Positions 5,242-12,937 of a DNA stretch of 15,265 bases are shown here, piece after piece. The stretch's first letter is position 1. Every line of letters starts with the position of its first letter. The stretch is from assembly GCA_035701465.1 (NCBI GenBank), contig DASSMU010000110.1, positions 1 to 15,265 of the forward strand, in the 5' to 3' direction. The DNA comes from VRUE01 sp035701465. GTDB lineage: Bacteria > Actinomycetota > Thermoleophilia > Solirubrobacterales > 70-9. The translations under genes were made by a program, and so were the position numbers. The notes beneath the pieces were generated by a model. That model was not told the origin of the DNA. It made no database searches and saw only the letters and a program-made list of their open reading frames with translations.

Positions 5242-7332
5242 TCAGTGCAGGGCGGGCTCGCCGGAGCGCAGCGCGGCGAGGACCCGCTCGGCGACCGCGT
5301 CGCCGTTGAGGCCAGCTTCCTCGCGCAGGATCGACGGCTTGCCGTGGGTCACGTAGCGGTCGGGGAGGCCGACGCGCAGGACGCGGGCGCGCTCCTCGAA
5401 ACGCCCCCCCGAGAAGGCGCCCTCGAGGTGCTCCAGCACGCCCGAGCCGAAGCCGCCCGGCAGCACGTTCTCCTCGATCGTCACGACCAGGTCGTGGTCT
5501 AGGGCGAGACGCTCCAGGAGCTCGCCGTCGAGCGGCTTGGCGAAGCGGGCGTCGGCGATGGTCGCCGTGAGATCGTGATCGGCGAGGGTTCTCGCCGCAT
5601 CCAACGCCACCGAGACGCCGTAGCCATAGCCAAGCAGTGCCACCCGCTCGCCACTCGCCAGCAGCTCGCCGCTGCCGATCGGGATCTCCCGGGCTTCGTC
5701 CGGCAACTCGGCCCCCTCCGCGGCGCCGCGGGGGTAGCGCAGAGCCGCGGGACCGTCGTGGGCGATCGCGGTGCGCAGCATGTGGACCAGCATCGCCTCG
5801 TCGCGCGGCGCCATCACGACCACGTTGGGGATCGGCCGGAAGTAGGAGACGTCGAAGGCGCCGTGATGGGTCGGGCCGTCGTCGCCGACGAGGCCGGCCC
5901 GGTCCATCGCGAAGGTGACGTCGAGCTCCTGCAGGCAGACGTCGTGGATGATCTGGTCGTAGGCGCGTTGGAGGAAGGTCGAGTAGATCGCGCAGACCGG
6001 CTTCGCGCCCTGGATCGCCAGGCCGGAGGCGAGCAGCACCGCGTTCTGCTCGGCGATGCCGACGTCGTAGTACTGCTCGGGGACCTCATCGGCGAGCTTC
6101 TGCAAGCCGGTCCCCCCCGCCATCGCCGCGGTGATCCCGATCACGCGCTTGTCGCGCCGCGCCTCGGCGACGATCGCGTCGCCGAAGACCTGCGTGTACT
6201 GCGGCGGCGCACTCGGCGCCGGCGGCACCTCCAACCGCTCCGGCGCGATCCCAGCCGGCGAATCCGATTCCTGCACTCCGACCGGCCGCCGATGGGCCGA
6301 ATTCCGGACCATCGTTCCGGAATTCGTCCCGTCGGCGGGCTGTTTTTCGGCGGGGGCGCCGTTGACTATCGACTTGGGCTTGGCGGCGTGCCATTTCTCC
6401 ATGCCGGCAAGGCCGCCCTCCTCGGCCGGGGAGAAGCCCTTGCCCTTGACCGTGTGGATGTGGACGATCACCGGGCGGTCGGCCTCGAAGGCCTCGCGCA
6501 GGGCCTCGCGCAGGGCGTGGACGTCGTGGCCGTCGATCACGCCCATGTAGGCGAGGTCGAGCTCCTCGAAGAAGAGACCGGGCGCCCAGTAGGCCTTGAT
6601 CGCCGACTTGAACTCCGGGCCAAGCCGCTCGATCCGCTTGCCGAGGCCGAGCGGCAGCTTGGTCAGCCGGTCCTCGACCCCCTCGCGGGCGTGGTAGAGG
6701 CGCGGGTTGAGCCGCACCCGGTTGAAGTAGCGCGAGAGCGCGCCGACGTTGGGTGAGATCGACATCCCGTTGTCGTTGAGCACGATCACGACCGGGGTCT
6801 GCAGGCCGCCGGCCGCGTGCAGCGCCTCGTAGGCGACGCCGCCGGTCAGCGCCCCGTCGCCGATCACCGCGGCGACCTTGCCGTCCTCGCCGATGCCCTT
6901 GCGCATTGCCTCCTTCAGCCCGACCGCGTAGCCGATCGAGGTCGAGGCGTGACCCGCGCCCATGATGTCGTGCTCGGACTCGAAGACCGAGCAGAACGGC
7001 GCCAGGCCGCCGTACTGGCGGATCGTCGGCAGCCCCTCGCGGCGGCCGGTGAGGATCTTGTGAGGGTAGGCCTGGTGGCCGACGTCCCAGAGCACCTTGT
7101 CGCGGGGCGAGTCGAGCAGGCTGTGCAGCGCCACGGCCAGCTCGCAGGTGCCGAGGTTGGCGCCGAAGTGGCCGCCGATCTCGCCGATCGTGTCGATGAT
7201 GTAGGTGCGCATCTCCTGCGCCACCTGCTGCAGCTGGGTGTCGTCGAGCTCGTGCAGGTCCGCCGGTCCGGCTATCGCCTCGAGGAGGTGGCCCTCGTCT
7301 TGGCCTTGGGCTGCTTTGCCGTTCTCAGTCAT
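5242..7332 (-). CDS. dxs: 1-deoxy-D-xylulose-5-phosphate synthase
   Basis: Thiamine-diphosphate enzyme joining pyruvate and glyceraldehyde 3-phosphate into DXP, the first step of the MEP isoprenoid pathway. Motifs: HFGANLGTCELAVALH at 55-70; DVGHQAYPHK at 83-92; TPP/Mg signature GDGALTGG from 158 with LNDNGMSIS from 185; catalytic Glu428 in DVGIAEQN; and DRAGLVGDDGPTHHG at 477-491. At 696 residues it is longer than the usual 620-650. The excess lies in the linker between the first and second domains (about 318-378), which is rich in Pro, Ala and Ser and encodes a large palindrome. ATG 7332 overlaps the stop of the prenyl synthase gene (ATGA), with AGGA 4 nt before it. It is the last gene of the efp-nusB operon here; in relatives tlyA follows directly. 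Confidence 0.97.
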   Translation of the reverse strand: MTENGKAAQGQDEGHLLEAIAGPADLHELDDTQLQQVAQEMRTYIIDTIGEIGGHFGANLGTCELAVALHSLLDSPRDKVLWDVGHQAYPHKILTGRREGLPTIRQYGGLAPFCSVFESEHDIMGAGHASTSIGYAVGLKEAMRKGIGEDGKVAAVIGDGALTGGVAYEALHAAGGLQTPVVIVLNDNGMSISPNVGALSRYFNRVRLNPRLYHAREGVEDRLTKLPLGLGKRIERLGPEFKSAIKAYWAPGLFFEELDLAYMGVIDGHDVHALREALREAFEADRPVIVHIHTVKGKGFSPAEEGGLAGMEKWHAAKPKSIVNGAPAEKQPADGTNSGTMVRNSAHRRPVGVQESDSPAGIAPERLEVPPAPSAPPQYTQVFGDAIVAEARRDKRVIGITAAMAGGTGLQKLADEVPEQYYDVGIAEQNAVLLASGLAIQGAKPVCAIYSTFLQRAYDQIIHDVCLQELDVTFAMDRAGLVGDDGPTHHGAFDVSYFRPIPNVVVMAPRDEAMLVHMLRTAIAHDGPAALRYPRGAAEGAELPDEAREIPIGSGELLASGERVALLGYGYGVSVALDAARTLADHDLTATIADARFAKPLDGELLERLALDHDLVVTIEENVLPGGFGSGVLEHLEGAFSGGRFEERARVLRVGLPDRYVTHGKPSILREEAGLNGDAVAERVLAALRSGEPALH
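6286..6338. repeat. 53-bp palindrome inside the dxs coding region
   Basis: GAATTCCGGA 6299-6308 and TCCGGAATTC 6316-6325 form a perfect 10-bp inverted repeat around a 7-nt centre. Pairing extends outward to 6286 and 6338: 23-bp arms with 21 Watson-Crick pairs, one G-T and one mismatch. It is read in frame as residues 332-349 (PADGTNSGTMVRNSAHRR) of DXS, in a linker missing from shorter relatives. This resembles palindromic elements known to insert in frame into protein loops, such as Rickettsia RPEs, but no second copy is seen in the window. Confidence 0.7.
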
Positions 7333-8192
7333 TCGTTCCTGGTGAAGATGTAATCGGCCACCCGCCGCAAGTCTCCGGTCTCGCCGCCGGCTTCGGCCAG
7401 CGCCCCGAGCGTCCTTTCGTGGGACTCGGCGGCAAGGCTGCGTGCCTGCTCGAGGCCGAAGAGGCTGACGTAGGTGAGTTTGCCATGTCGCTCGTCGCTT
7501 CCACGGGTCTTGCCGAGGCGCTCGTCGCTTCCGGTCACGTCGAGGATGTCGTCGACTATCTGGAAGAGGACGCCCAGCTCGGCGGCAAATCGGCGAAATG
7601 GAATTGTCTCAGGTTCGACCACTCCCTCGAGGATGAGCACGACCCCGACGCTGGCGGCGATCAGGCGCCCGGTCTTCAGCGCGTGCAGCGTCCGCAGCCC
7701 CTCTGCGTCGCGCTCCTGCACCGCGACGTCGACGTACTGGCCCCCGACCATGCCGTCGACGCCGGTGGCCGCGCTCAACTCCCACAGCGCTCCCAGCACC
7801 CGCGCGGGCTCGCCCGGCTGCGCGCAGGCGAGCCGCATCGCCTCGGCGAAGAGGCCGTCGCCGGCCAGGATCGCCACGTCCTCGCCGAACTTGAGGTGGG
7901 ACGTGGGTAAGCCGCGGCGCAGCGCATCGTCGTCCATCGCCGGCAGGTCGTCGTGGATCAGCGAGTAGGTGTGGATCAGCTCGATCGCGCAGGCGACCGG
8001 CAGGAAGCGCTCCGGATCGGCGCCGAGCGCCCGTGCGGTTGCCAGCGCCAGGACCGGCCGCACCCGCTTGCCGCCCGCGAGCAGCGAGTAGAGCATCGCC
8101 TCCACGAGGCCGCCCGCCGCGTCCGGCCCGGGAAACTGGAGCTGCTCGAGCTCGGTGTCGACGAGGGCCCGAAGGTCGTCCGGGTAGCTCAC
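7329..8192 (-). CDS. ispA: Short-chain polyprenyl diphosphate synthase (FPP/GGPP type)
   Basis: Trans-isoprenyl diphosphate synthase condensing IPP with allylic diphosphates. It has 287 residues. Signatures: GGKRVRPVL at 40-48; first Asp-rich motif DDLPAMDDD at 81-89 with the two-residue insert of bacterial type II enzymes; KTGRL at 173-177; MVGGQYVD at 148-155; and second Asp-rich motif FQIVDDILD at 210-218, followed by GKLTY. Tyr at the fifth position before the first motif (TYSLIHDD) favours a C15 product, by analogy with Geobacillus FPP synthase; GGPP cannot be excluded. GTG 8192 overlaps the stop of the preceding 59-residue ORF (GTGA). The frame is open further upstream, but that part reads as a shadow of the ORF. 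Coupling to dxs puts precursor supply and chain elongation in one transcript. Confidence 0.93.
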   Translation of the reverse strand: MSYPDDLRALVDTELEQLQFPGPDAAGGLVEAMLYSLLAGGKRVRPVLALATARALGADPERFLPVACAIELIHTYSLIHDDLPAMDDDALRRGLPTSHLKFGEDVAILAGDGLFAEAMRLACAQPGEPARVLGALWELSAATGVDGMVGGQYVDVAVQERDAEGLRTLHALKTGRLIAASVGVVLILEGVVEPETIPFRRFAAELGVLFQIVDDILDVTGSDERLGKTRGSDERHGKLTYVSLFGLEQARSLAAESHERTLGALAEAGGETGDLRRVADYIFTRNE

Positions 8193-8368
8193 GGGCGGGG
8201 GCCGGCCTCGCCCTCGCGGATGCGCCGGTTCGCCTCCTCGACCGCCTCCGCGGAGAGTTCGGCGGCCTCCTTCGCCAGCTCGGCGGCGCGGGCGTCGTCC
8301 GCCACCTCGGCCCCGAGCTCGGTCGCGATCGCCGTCAGGCGCTCGGAGATCTCGCGCAGGCGGTTCAC
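8189..8368 (-). CDS. 59-residue acidic coiled-coil protein in the xseB position
   Basis: A short frame from GTG 8368 to TGA 8189-8191 exactly fills the gap between nusB and the prenyl synthase, with 4-nt GTGA overlaps on both sides. Third positions are almost all G or C. The product (MNRLREISERLTAIATEL, then EAAELSAEAVEEANRRIRE) is Ala/Glu-rich and predicted to be a helical coiled coil without signal peptide or membrane segment. In many bacteria this slot holds xseB, the small exonuclease VII subunit, which is of similar size and helical. The LREISERL segment is loosely XseB-like, but the match is too weak to name, and no xseA is present in the window. Confidence 0.75.
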   Translation of the reverse strand: MNRLREISERLTAIATELGAEVADDARAAELAKEAAELSAEAVEEANRRIREGEAGPRP

Positions 8369-8745
8369 CCCACCCCCTCCCGCTCACGGGCGATCGCACC
8401 GAGCACCCCGTTGACGAAGCCGGGCGCGTCGGCGCCGCAGTACTCCTTGGCGATCTCGACCGCCTCGTCGATCGCGACCTCGGTCGGCACGTCCTCGCTG
8501 TGCTCGATCTCGTAGAGGGCGACCCGCATCAGGTTGCGCTCCAGGGGCGCGATCCGGTCCAGCTCCCAGCCCTTGGCATGGCCGGCGATCGCGGCGTCCA
8601 GCTCGGGCCGGTGGGCCTCGACCCCCGCGGCCAGCTCTCGCGTGAACGGGCGCGACTCGGCGACCAGCTCCTCGAGCGGACGGCCGGTCACGTCGCGCTG
8701 GTAGCAGGCGAAGACGGCGTCGCGGCGCTGGTCGGACCTACGCAT
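8365..8745 (-). CDS. nusB: Transcription antitermination factor NusB
   Basis: All-helical RNA-binding protein that with NusE (S10) binds boxA in rRNA leader transcripts and supports antitermination. It has 126 residues, near the family norm. Characteristic parts: N-terminal RRDAVFACYQRDV, WELDRIAPLERNLMRVALYEI at about 60-80, VPTEVAIDEAVEIAKEYC at about 86-103, and FVNGVLGAIARE at the C-terminus. The start is ATG 8745. It lies 34 bp after efp, the standard bacterial neighbour, and its stop overlaps the GTG of the small coiled-coil ORF. Confidence 0.95.
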   Translation of the reverse strand: MRRSDQRRDAVFACYQRDVTGRPLEELVAESRPFTRELAAGVEAHRPELDAAIAGHAKGWELDRIAPLERNLMRVALYEIEHSEDVPTEVAIDEAVEIAKEYCGADAPGFVNGVLGAIAREREGVG

Positions 8746-8779
8746 CTGCCTGCATTCTCGCGCTTTCGCCGGTCGGGCT

Positions 8780-9340
8780 CTAGGCCCGCGAGACGTACTC
8801 GCCGCTGCGGGTGTCGACGCGGATGATCTCGCCCTCCTCGATGAAGAGCGGAACCTGGACGGTGACTCCGGATTCCAGCGTCGCCGCCTTGTTGCCGCCC
8901 CCCGAGGCTGTGTCGCCCTTGACGCCGGGCTCGGTCTGGGTCACCTTCATCTCGATCGCGCTCGGAACCTGCACGTCGCTGGGCCGCTCGTCGACGAAGA
9001 GGACGTCGACCTCGGCGTTGGGCACCAGCCACCGCATAGCGTCGGCGAGCACGTCGCTGGGGATCTCGATCTGCTCGTAGTCGCGACTGTCCATGAAGAC
9101 CGCCGCCTCGCCGGAGTCGTAGAGGTACTGCATCTTGCGCGACTCGGTGTGCACCGGCCGGAACTTCTCCCCGGCCCGGAACGTCTTGTCCTGCACCGTG
9201 CCGTCCTCGATCTTGCGCAGCTTCGTGCGCACGAAGGCGCCGCCCTTGCCCGGCTTGACGTGCTGGAACTCGATGATCCGGAAGATCGTCCCGTCGATCT
9301 CGATGTGGGAGCCGTTCTTGAACTGGTTGGTGCTGATCAC
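8780..9340 (-). CDS. efp: Translation elongation factor P
   Basis: Ribosome-binding factor that relieves stalling at consecutive prolines. It has 186 residues and all three OB/KOW domains: KOW-like at about 1-64, central OB at about 70-130, C-terminal OB to the end (SGVTVQVPLFIEEGEIIRVDTRSGEYVSR). The tip loop reads PGKGGAFVR with Lys32. In other bacteria a lysine at this tip is modified; no modification enzyme is encoded in the window. The start is GTG 9340, with AGGA about 9 nt upstream. It heads the efp-nusB-orf-ispA-dxs transcript, and in most actinobacteria it follows pepP directly, which it does not here. Confidence 0.97.
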   Translation of the reverse strand: MISTNQFKNGSHIEIDGTIFRIIEFQHVKPGKGGAFVRTKLRKIEDGTVQDKTFRAGEKFRPVHTESRKMQYLYDSGEAAVFMDSRDYEQIEIPSDVLADAMRWLVPNAEVDVLFVDERPSDVQVPSAIEMKVTQTEPGVKGDTASGGGNKAATLESGVTVQVPLFIEEGEIIRVDTRSGEYVSRA

Positions 9341-9395
9341 GGCGGCGAATCCTAGAGAGCCGAGCCAAAAGACATATGCTTGGGTTAGTCAGGGA
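9341..9395. promoter_or_regulatory. Divergent 55-bp region between efp and exported-protein gene
   Basis: Both starts face away from this gap, so it must hold at least part of two promoters. TATGCT at 9375-9380, 15 bp before the plus-strand ATG, resembles a -10 box and would leave a very short leader. No matching -35 box is visible. Confidence 0.3.
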
Positions 9396-9887
9396 ATGAG
9401 GGGAACGTTTCGAATCGCCGTCTCGATCGTCGCCGCGACGCTTCTGCTCGCGACGATTGCCCGTGCCGAAGGGGAAACTCCGCCGGGCCGGGCCGAATAC
9501 GTCTCGCAGGTCGAGCCGATCTGCGAAGCGAACACGATCGCCAACAAACGGATCCTCAAGAACGTCCGCAAAAAAGTGAAGGCGGGCAAGCTCGACCAGG
9601 CCGGAGCGCAGTTCATCCACGCCTCGGCGGCCTTTGGGGAAACCGTCGGCAAGATCTCCGAAGTGCCCCGTCCCCCGGCCGACGACGAACGGCTGCTGAA
9701 GTGGTTCAAATTCCTCGGCATCGTGAAGACGAACCTGCACAAACTCGGTGTCGCGCTCAAGGCAGGCGAAAAGGTCAAGGCGACCCACGAATCGATCCGG
9801 GTCGAACGCAGCAGCAACGCCGCCAACAACGTCGCCTTCGTCTTCGAATTTCACTACTGCCGGATCACGCCATCCCGCTTTACCTGA
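9396..9887 (+). CDS. Small exported helical protein with two cysteines
   Basis: 163-residue hypothetical protein. The N-terminus is a classic signal peptide: MRGTFR, hydrophobic 7-20, cleavage likely after ARA at 22-24. The mature part is charged and probably helical (NKRILKNVRKKVKAGKLDQ, EVPRPPADDERLLKWFKFLG). It has just two cysteines, Cys43 in EPICEAN and Cys155 in FHYCRI, likely bonded outside the cell. I recall similar uncharacterised exported proteins in Solirubrobacterales, with the same IC-AN and YCR ends; no function is known to me. The ATG at 9396 fits the signal peptide; the ribosome site is poor (AGGG only 1-2 nt upstream), and with the nearby -10-like box a near-leaderless mRNA is possible. 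GC is lower than in adjacent efp. It converges on the dehydrogenase gene 24 bp further on. Confidence 0.85.
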   Translation: MRGTFRIAVSIVAATLLLATIARAEGETPPGRAEYVSQVEPICEANTIANKRILKNVRKKVKAGKLDQAGAQFIHASAAFGETVGKISEVPRPPADDERLLKWFKFLGIVKTNLHKLGVALKAGEKVKATHESIRVERSSNAANNVAFVFEFHYCRITPSRFT

Positions 9888-9911
9888 GCGGCCGCAGTCG
9901 ACCGCCGGTTG

Positions 9912-10721
9912 CTACGAGTCGCCCTGTTCCGCCGCGGTGCTGGTGGTGAGGTTCGACGCAGCGCCGCCGGAGAGGACACGACGGACAAGGCGCGGCGCGA
10001 GGATGCGGGCGACCGCGGCGAGCGCGTAGCCGCGGGGCACGTAGCGCTCGGCCTTGCCGCGAAGGCCAGTTTCGACGATCGCCTCGGCGACGCGTTCGGG
10101 CTTGGAGACGATCCAGCGGGTCAGCGCTTTCTCTCGCAGCTCCGCCGCCGGGAAGCCCTCGGTTGCGATGAAGCCGGGCAGGACGAGGCCGACGTGGACC
10201 CCGAGCGAGCGCTCCTCTGCGTAGAGCGAGTCGGTCCAGCCGATCAGGGCGAACTTGCTGGCCGAGTAGGAGCCGGTCCCGGCGCGGGAGACCCGGCCCG
10301 CCGTGCTGGCGACGTTGACGATCGAGCTCGGCGCCGAGGAGCGCAGCACCGACAGCAGCGCCTCGGTGAGACGGACGACCGCGTCGAAGTTGAGCTCCAT
10401 GTGGCGGTGGACGTTGGCGTAGCCGCCCTCGGCGAAGGTCCCGCGCCAGGCCGCCCCCGCGTTGTTGACGAGCAGGGTCAGGCGATCACCCTGCTGGGCG
10501 ACGTGGGTGCCAACCCGCTCGGGCGCATCGGCGTCGGTGAGGTCGACGGCGACGTAGGTCGCCTTGCATGGCAGCGACTCGGCCAGGGCCCGCAGGCGAT
10601 CTTCGCGGCGGGCGACGAGGATCAACTCGGCCCCCGGCTCGCGCGCGAGCCTTCGCGCGGTCGCCTCGCCGATGCCGCTGGAGGCGCCGGTGACCAGTGC
10701 CGTAATGCCGCTCCCGCTCAC
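9912..10721 (-). CDS. Classical short-chain dehydrogenase/reductase
   Basis: NAD(P)-dependent oxidoreductase of unknown substrate, 269 residues. All classical SDR marks are present: cofactor loop TGASSGIG at 11-18, VDLTD around 60-64, NNAG at 86-89, Asn111, and the catalytic set Ser139, Tyr152, Lys156 (YSASK). Arg residues after the second strand (VARRED at 36-41) favour NADP(H). After the catalytic region it has LPGFIATEGF and a C-terminal segment with basic and hydrophobic patches (GYALAAVARILAPRLVRRVL) that might associate with the membrane, as in some DltE/YqjQ-like SDRs. GTG 10721 is chosen because it puts the cofactor strand at the expected distance from the N-terminus; the ribosome site is weak. 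It is divergent from the M42 peptidase gene across 65 bp. Confidence 0.92.
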   Translation of the reverse strand: MSGSGITALVTGASSGIGEATARRLAREPGAELILVARREDRLRALAESLPCKATYVAVDLTDADAPERVGTHVAQQGDRLTLLVNNAGAAWRGTFAEGGYANVHRHMELNFDAVVRLTEALLSVLRSSAPSSIVNVASTAGRVSRAGTGSYSASKFALIGWTDSLYAEERSLGVHVGLVLPGFIATEGFPAAELREKALTRWIVSKPERVAEAIVETGLRGKAERYVPRGYALAAVARILAPRLVRRVLSGGAASNLTTSTAAEQGDS

Positions 10722-10786
10722 GGCCCGAACGCTATTCGATTGCGAGGAATACGGACGTCTGTTCGATTCGACATACTGCCGCCCTC
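10722..10786. promoter_or_regulatory. Divergent region between dehydrogenase and M42 peptidase
   Basis: This 65-bp gap separates two divergent GTG starts and should carry both promoters. It is A/T-richer than its flanks and has two copies of TTCGATT, at 10735-10741 and 10762-10768. CATACT (10771-10776), about 10 bp before the plus-strand GTG, could be a -10 box for a near-leaderless transcript, consistent with no ribosome site there. No -35 box is clear. Confidence 0.3.
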
Positions 10787-11836
10787 GTGAGCGAGACCCC
10801 CCGACTACTCGACAAGCTCCTACGCGTCGCCGCCCCCTCCGGCTACGAGGCTCCCGCCGCCTCTCTCTGGCGCGAAGAAGCCTCCTTCGCCACGCTCTCG
10901 GCCGACGGGATCGGCTCCTCGGTGGCCCGGATCGGTGACGCTTCTCCCCTGCTCGCCGTCGTCGGCCACATCGACGAGATCGGGCTGGTCGTCCGCCACA
11001 TCGACGAGAAGGGCTTCCTCTGGTTCGCTCCGATCGGCGGCTGGGACCCGCAGATCCTGGTCGGACAGCGGGTCGAGGTGCAGGGCCGCGAGGGGCCGGT
11101 GCCCGGCGTCGCCGGGCGCAAGCCGCTGCACTTGCTCGACGCCGACGCGCGCAAGAAGGTCGTCGAGCTGAAAGGGCTTCACATCGACATCGGCGCCGCC
11201 GACCGCGAGGAGGCATCCGAGCTGGTCCGGGTCGGCGACCCGGTCGTGATCGCGAGCGAGCCGGTCCACCTGGCCGGCGAGCGGCTGGTCTCCCGCTCGA
11301 TGGACAACCGCCTCGGCGCCTACGTCGCGCTCGAGGCGCTGCGCCGCTGCCACGAGGGCGATCCGCTGAGCGCCAGCTTCGCCGCGATCGCCGCGGTGCA
11401 GGAGGAGATCGGCCTCTTCGGCGCCCGCACCTCGACCTTTGCCGTCCGCCCCGACCTTGCGGTGGTCGTCGACGTCACCCACGCCACCGATGCCCCGGGG
11501 ATCGACGAGAAGGAACTTGGCACCCACACCCTCGGCACGGGGCCGGTGATCTTCCGCGGCGCCACCCTCTCGCCGAAGGTCTTCGACCTGCTGGTCGAGA
11601 CGGCCGAGGAGGCGGGAATCGAGTACACGCTCGGCGCCACCGGGAACTCCACCGGAACCGACGCCGACGGCGTCCAGTTCGCCCGCTCCGGCATCCCCAC
11701 CGGCCTCGTCGCGATTCCCCTCCGCTACATGCACTCGCCGGTCGAGCTGGTCGACCTCGCCGACGTCGAGGCGACGGTCCAGCTGATCGCCGCCTTCGCG
11801 GCACGTCTTAACGACACCATCGACCTGTCCCGCTGA
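10787..11836 (+). CDS. M42-family metallo-aminopeptidase
   Basis: Dinuclear metal aminopeptidase of the M42 (FrvX/TET, glutamyl aminopeptidase-like) family, expected to form large cytosolic assemblies that trim peptides. It has 349 residues. The metal and catalytic residues are visible: His61 (VVGHIDEIG), Asp173 (SRSMDNRLGAYV), catalytic Glu206 with Glu207 (QEEIGLFGA), Asp229 (VVVDVTHATD) and His316 (RYMHSPVE). The dimerisation/PDZ-like insert falls between about 70 and 160. The start is GTG 10787; no Shine-Dalgarno is seen, so leaderless translation is possible. It converges on the diguanylate cyclase with 6 bp between stops. Whether it cooperates with PepP in peptide recycling is inference from proximity only. 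Confidence 0.93.
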   Translation: MSETPRLLDKLLRVAAPSGYEAPAASLWREEASFATLSADGIGSSVARIGDASPLLAVVGHIDEIGLVVRHIDEKGFLWFAPIGGWDPQILVGQRVEVQGREGPVPGVAGRKPLHLLDADARKKVVELKGLHIDIGAADREEASELVRVGDPVVIASEPVHLAGERLVSRSMDNRLGAYVALEALRRCHEGDPLSASFAAIAAVQEEIGLFGARTSTFAVRPDLAVVVDVTHATDAPGIDEKELGTHTLGTGPVIFRGATLSPKVFDLLVETAEEAGIEYTLGATGNSTGTDADGVQFARSGIPTGLVAIPLRYMHSPVELVDLADVEATVQLIAAFAARLNDTIDLSR

Positions 11837-11846
11837 GGGGCCTCAG
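11833..11846. repeat. Palindrome spanning two convergent stop codons
   Basis: CTGAGG 11833-11838 and CCTCAG 11841-11846 are perfectly inverted around GG. The TGA stops of the M42 gene (+) and diguanylate cyclase gene (-) are the two symmetric halves. It could end transcription weakly from both sides, but no T-runs follow. Confidence 0.4.
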
Positions 11847-12937
11847 GCGCCCACCACTACGGCGTCGCGGCCCCCGGCCTTCGCCGAGTAGAGAGCCGCG
11901 TCGGCGCGCTCGACGAGATCGTCGGTGTTGACCGCGTCGGACTGGGAGACGGCGACGCCGATGCTGACCGTGACGGTGGCGCCGACCGGCCTGCGCCGGC
12001 GAACGTCCTGGCGCAGGCGCTCGGCGATCTCCACCGCGGCCTCCTCGTCCGCGCCGGGAAGGATGACCAGGATCTCCTCGCCGCCGACGCGGTAGATCGA
12101 GTCGCCCGCCCGCAGCGTCGCCCGCATCGTGTAGGCGACGTCCTGCAGGACCGCGTCGCCGGCGGCATGGCCGAGCAGGTCGTTGACCCGCTTGAAGTGA
12201 TCGAGGTCGCAGAGCAGCAGAGCGTGCGAGAGGCCCTCTTCCTGGTTCGAGGGCTGCCCGTCGAGCTCGGCCAGGCGCTGCTCGAGCGCGTTGCGGTTGA
12301 AGAGTCCGGTGAGCGGGTCGAGGGTCGAGCGGCGCCGGTGGGCCCGGTCGGACTCGACCAGGGCACCGGAGAGGATCACCGTGCTGACCACGAGCGCCGC
12401 GGCCGCGATCACCTCCTTGTGATGTTCGGAGGCGGCTGCCGGGTCGAGGCCGTAGGTGCCCGCGACCAGCAGCGCCAGGATGTAGACGGTCCCCAGCACC
12501 ATCCCACGAGGCGAGAATCGCGCCCCCAGCGTCACCGCCGGCAGCGCGAACCACATCAGGACGGGGCTGGCCGCGCCCCCCGTGGTCAGGACCGCGTCCG
12601 CCAGCAGCAGCGGCAGGATCCCCCATGCCGTGGCCGCCCAGAGCCCGGGATGGCTGCTGCTCTTCATGAAGTGGTCGGCGACGACGAAGCCGGCGAAGCC
12701 TGCCGCCAGCGGCGCCAGCCACCACCAACCGACCTCCGAGGAGACCGAGGCCAGCGCCAAGGCGAGGATCGCGAAGCAGGCGGTCCTGTAGGGGCGCAGG
12801 CGGACCTGCATGTCGAGCAGGCGCTCGCGACGGGCGTCGTCGCGGATTTCCGCCAGGGAATCCGGCTGGCGCAGCAGGCCGGCGTCGGCGTCGGCTGCAG
12901 TGCCCACGGCGCTCGCGATCTTGGTGCTGTTCGCCAC
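11843..12937 (-). CDS. Membrane-bound GGDEF diguanylate cyclase
   Basis: Synthesises cyclic di-GMP from two GTP. Of 364 residues, 1-50 are cytosolic. About 51-195 contain five or six hydrophobic helices (for example ACFAILALALASV, PVLMWFALPAVTLGA, GMVLGTVYILALLVAG, VIAAAALVVSTVILSGALV), a compact membrane sensor with no recognised ligand domain. The GGDEF domain covers about 205-362: STLDPLTGLFNRNAL, metal-binding CDLDHFKRVND (Asp244), active-site GGEE at 285-288, and VSIGVAV. RAGD at 276-279, five residues before GGEE, is the inhibitory I-site, so product feedback is expected. No EAL or PilZ domain is present. The GTG at 12937 is the first plausible start; its ribosome site is weak. It lies 78 bp after pepP on the same strand and could be read from that operon. 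Confidence 0.93.
   Translation of the reverse strand: MANSTKIASAVGTAADADAGLLRQPDSLAEIRDDARRERLLDMQVRLRPYRTACFAILALALASVSSEVGWWWLAPLAAGFAGFVVADHFMKSSSHPGLWAATAWGILPLLLADAVLTTGGAASPVLMWFALPAVTLGARFSPRGMVLGTVYILALLVAGTYGLDPAAASEHHKEVIAAAALVVSTVILSGALVESDRAHRRRSTLDPLTGLFNRNALEQRLAELDGQPSNQEEGLSHALLLCDLDHFKRVNDLLGHAAGDAVLQDVAYTMRATLRAGDSIYRVGGEEILVILPGADEEAAVEIAERLRQDVRRRRPVGATVTVSIGVAVSQSDAVNTDDLVERADAALYSAKAGGRDAVVVGA

Noticed and set aside
7489..7531. Direct repeat GCTCGTCGCTTCC in the prenyl synthase gene
   Set aside because: It encodes two GSDER-like turns around the second Asp-rich region, which are usual in this family, so it reflects protein sequence rather than a DNA element.
9888..9905. 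Adjacent NotI-like and SalI-like sites resembling a cloning linker
   Set aside because: Such sites are common by chance in 70% GC DNA, and flanking genes continue normally with no vector sequence.
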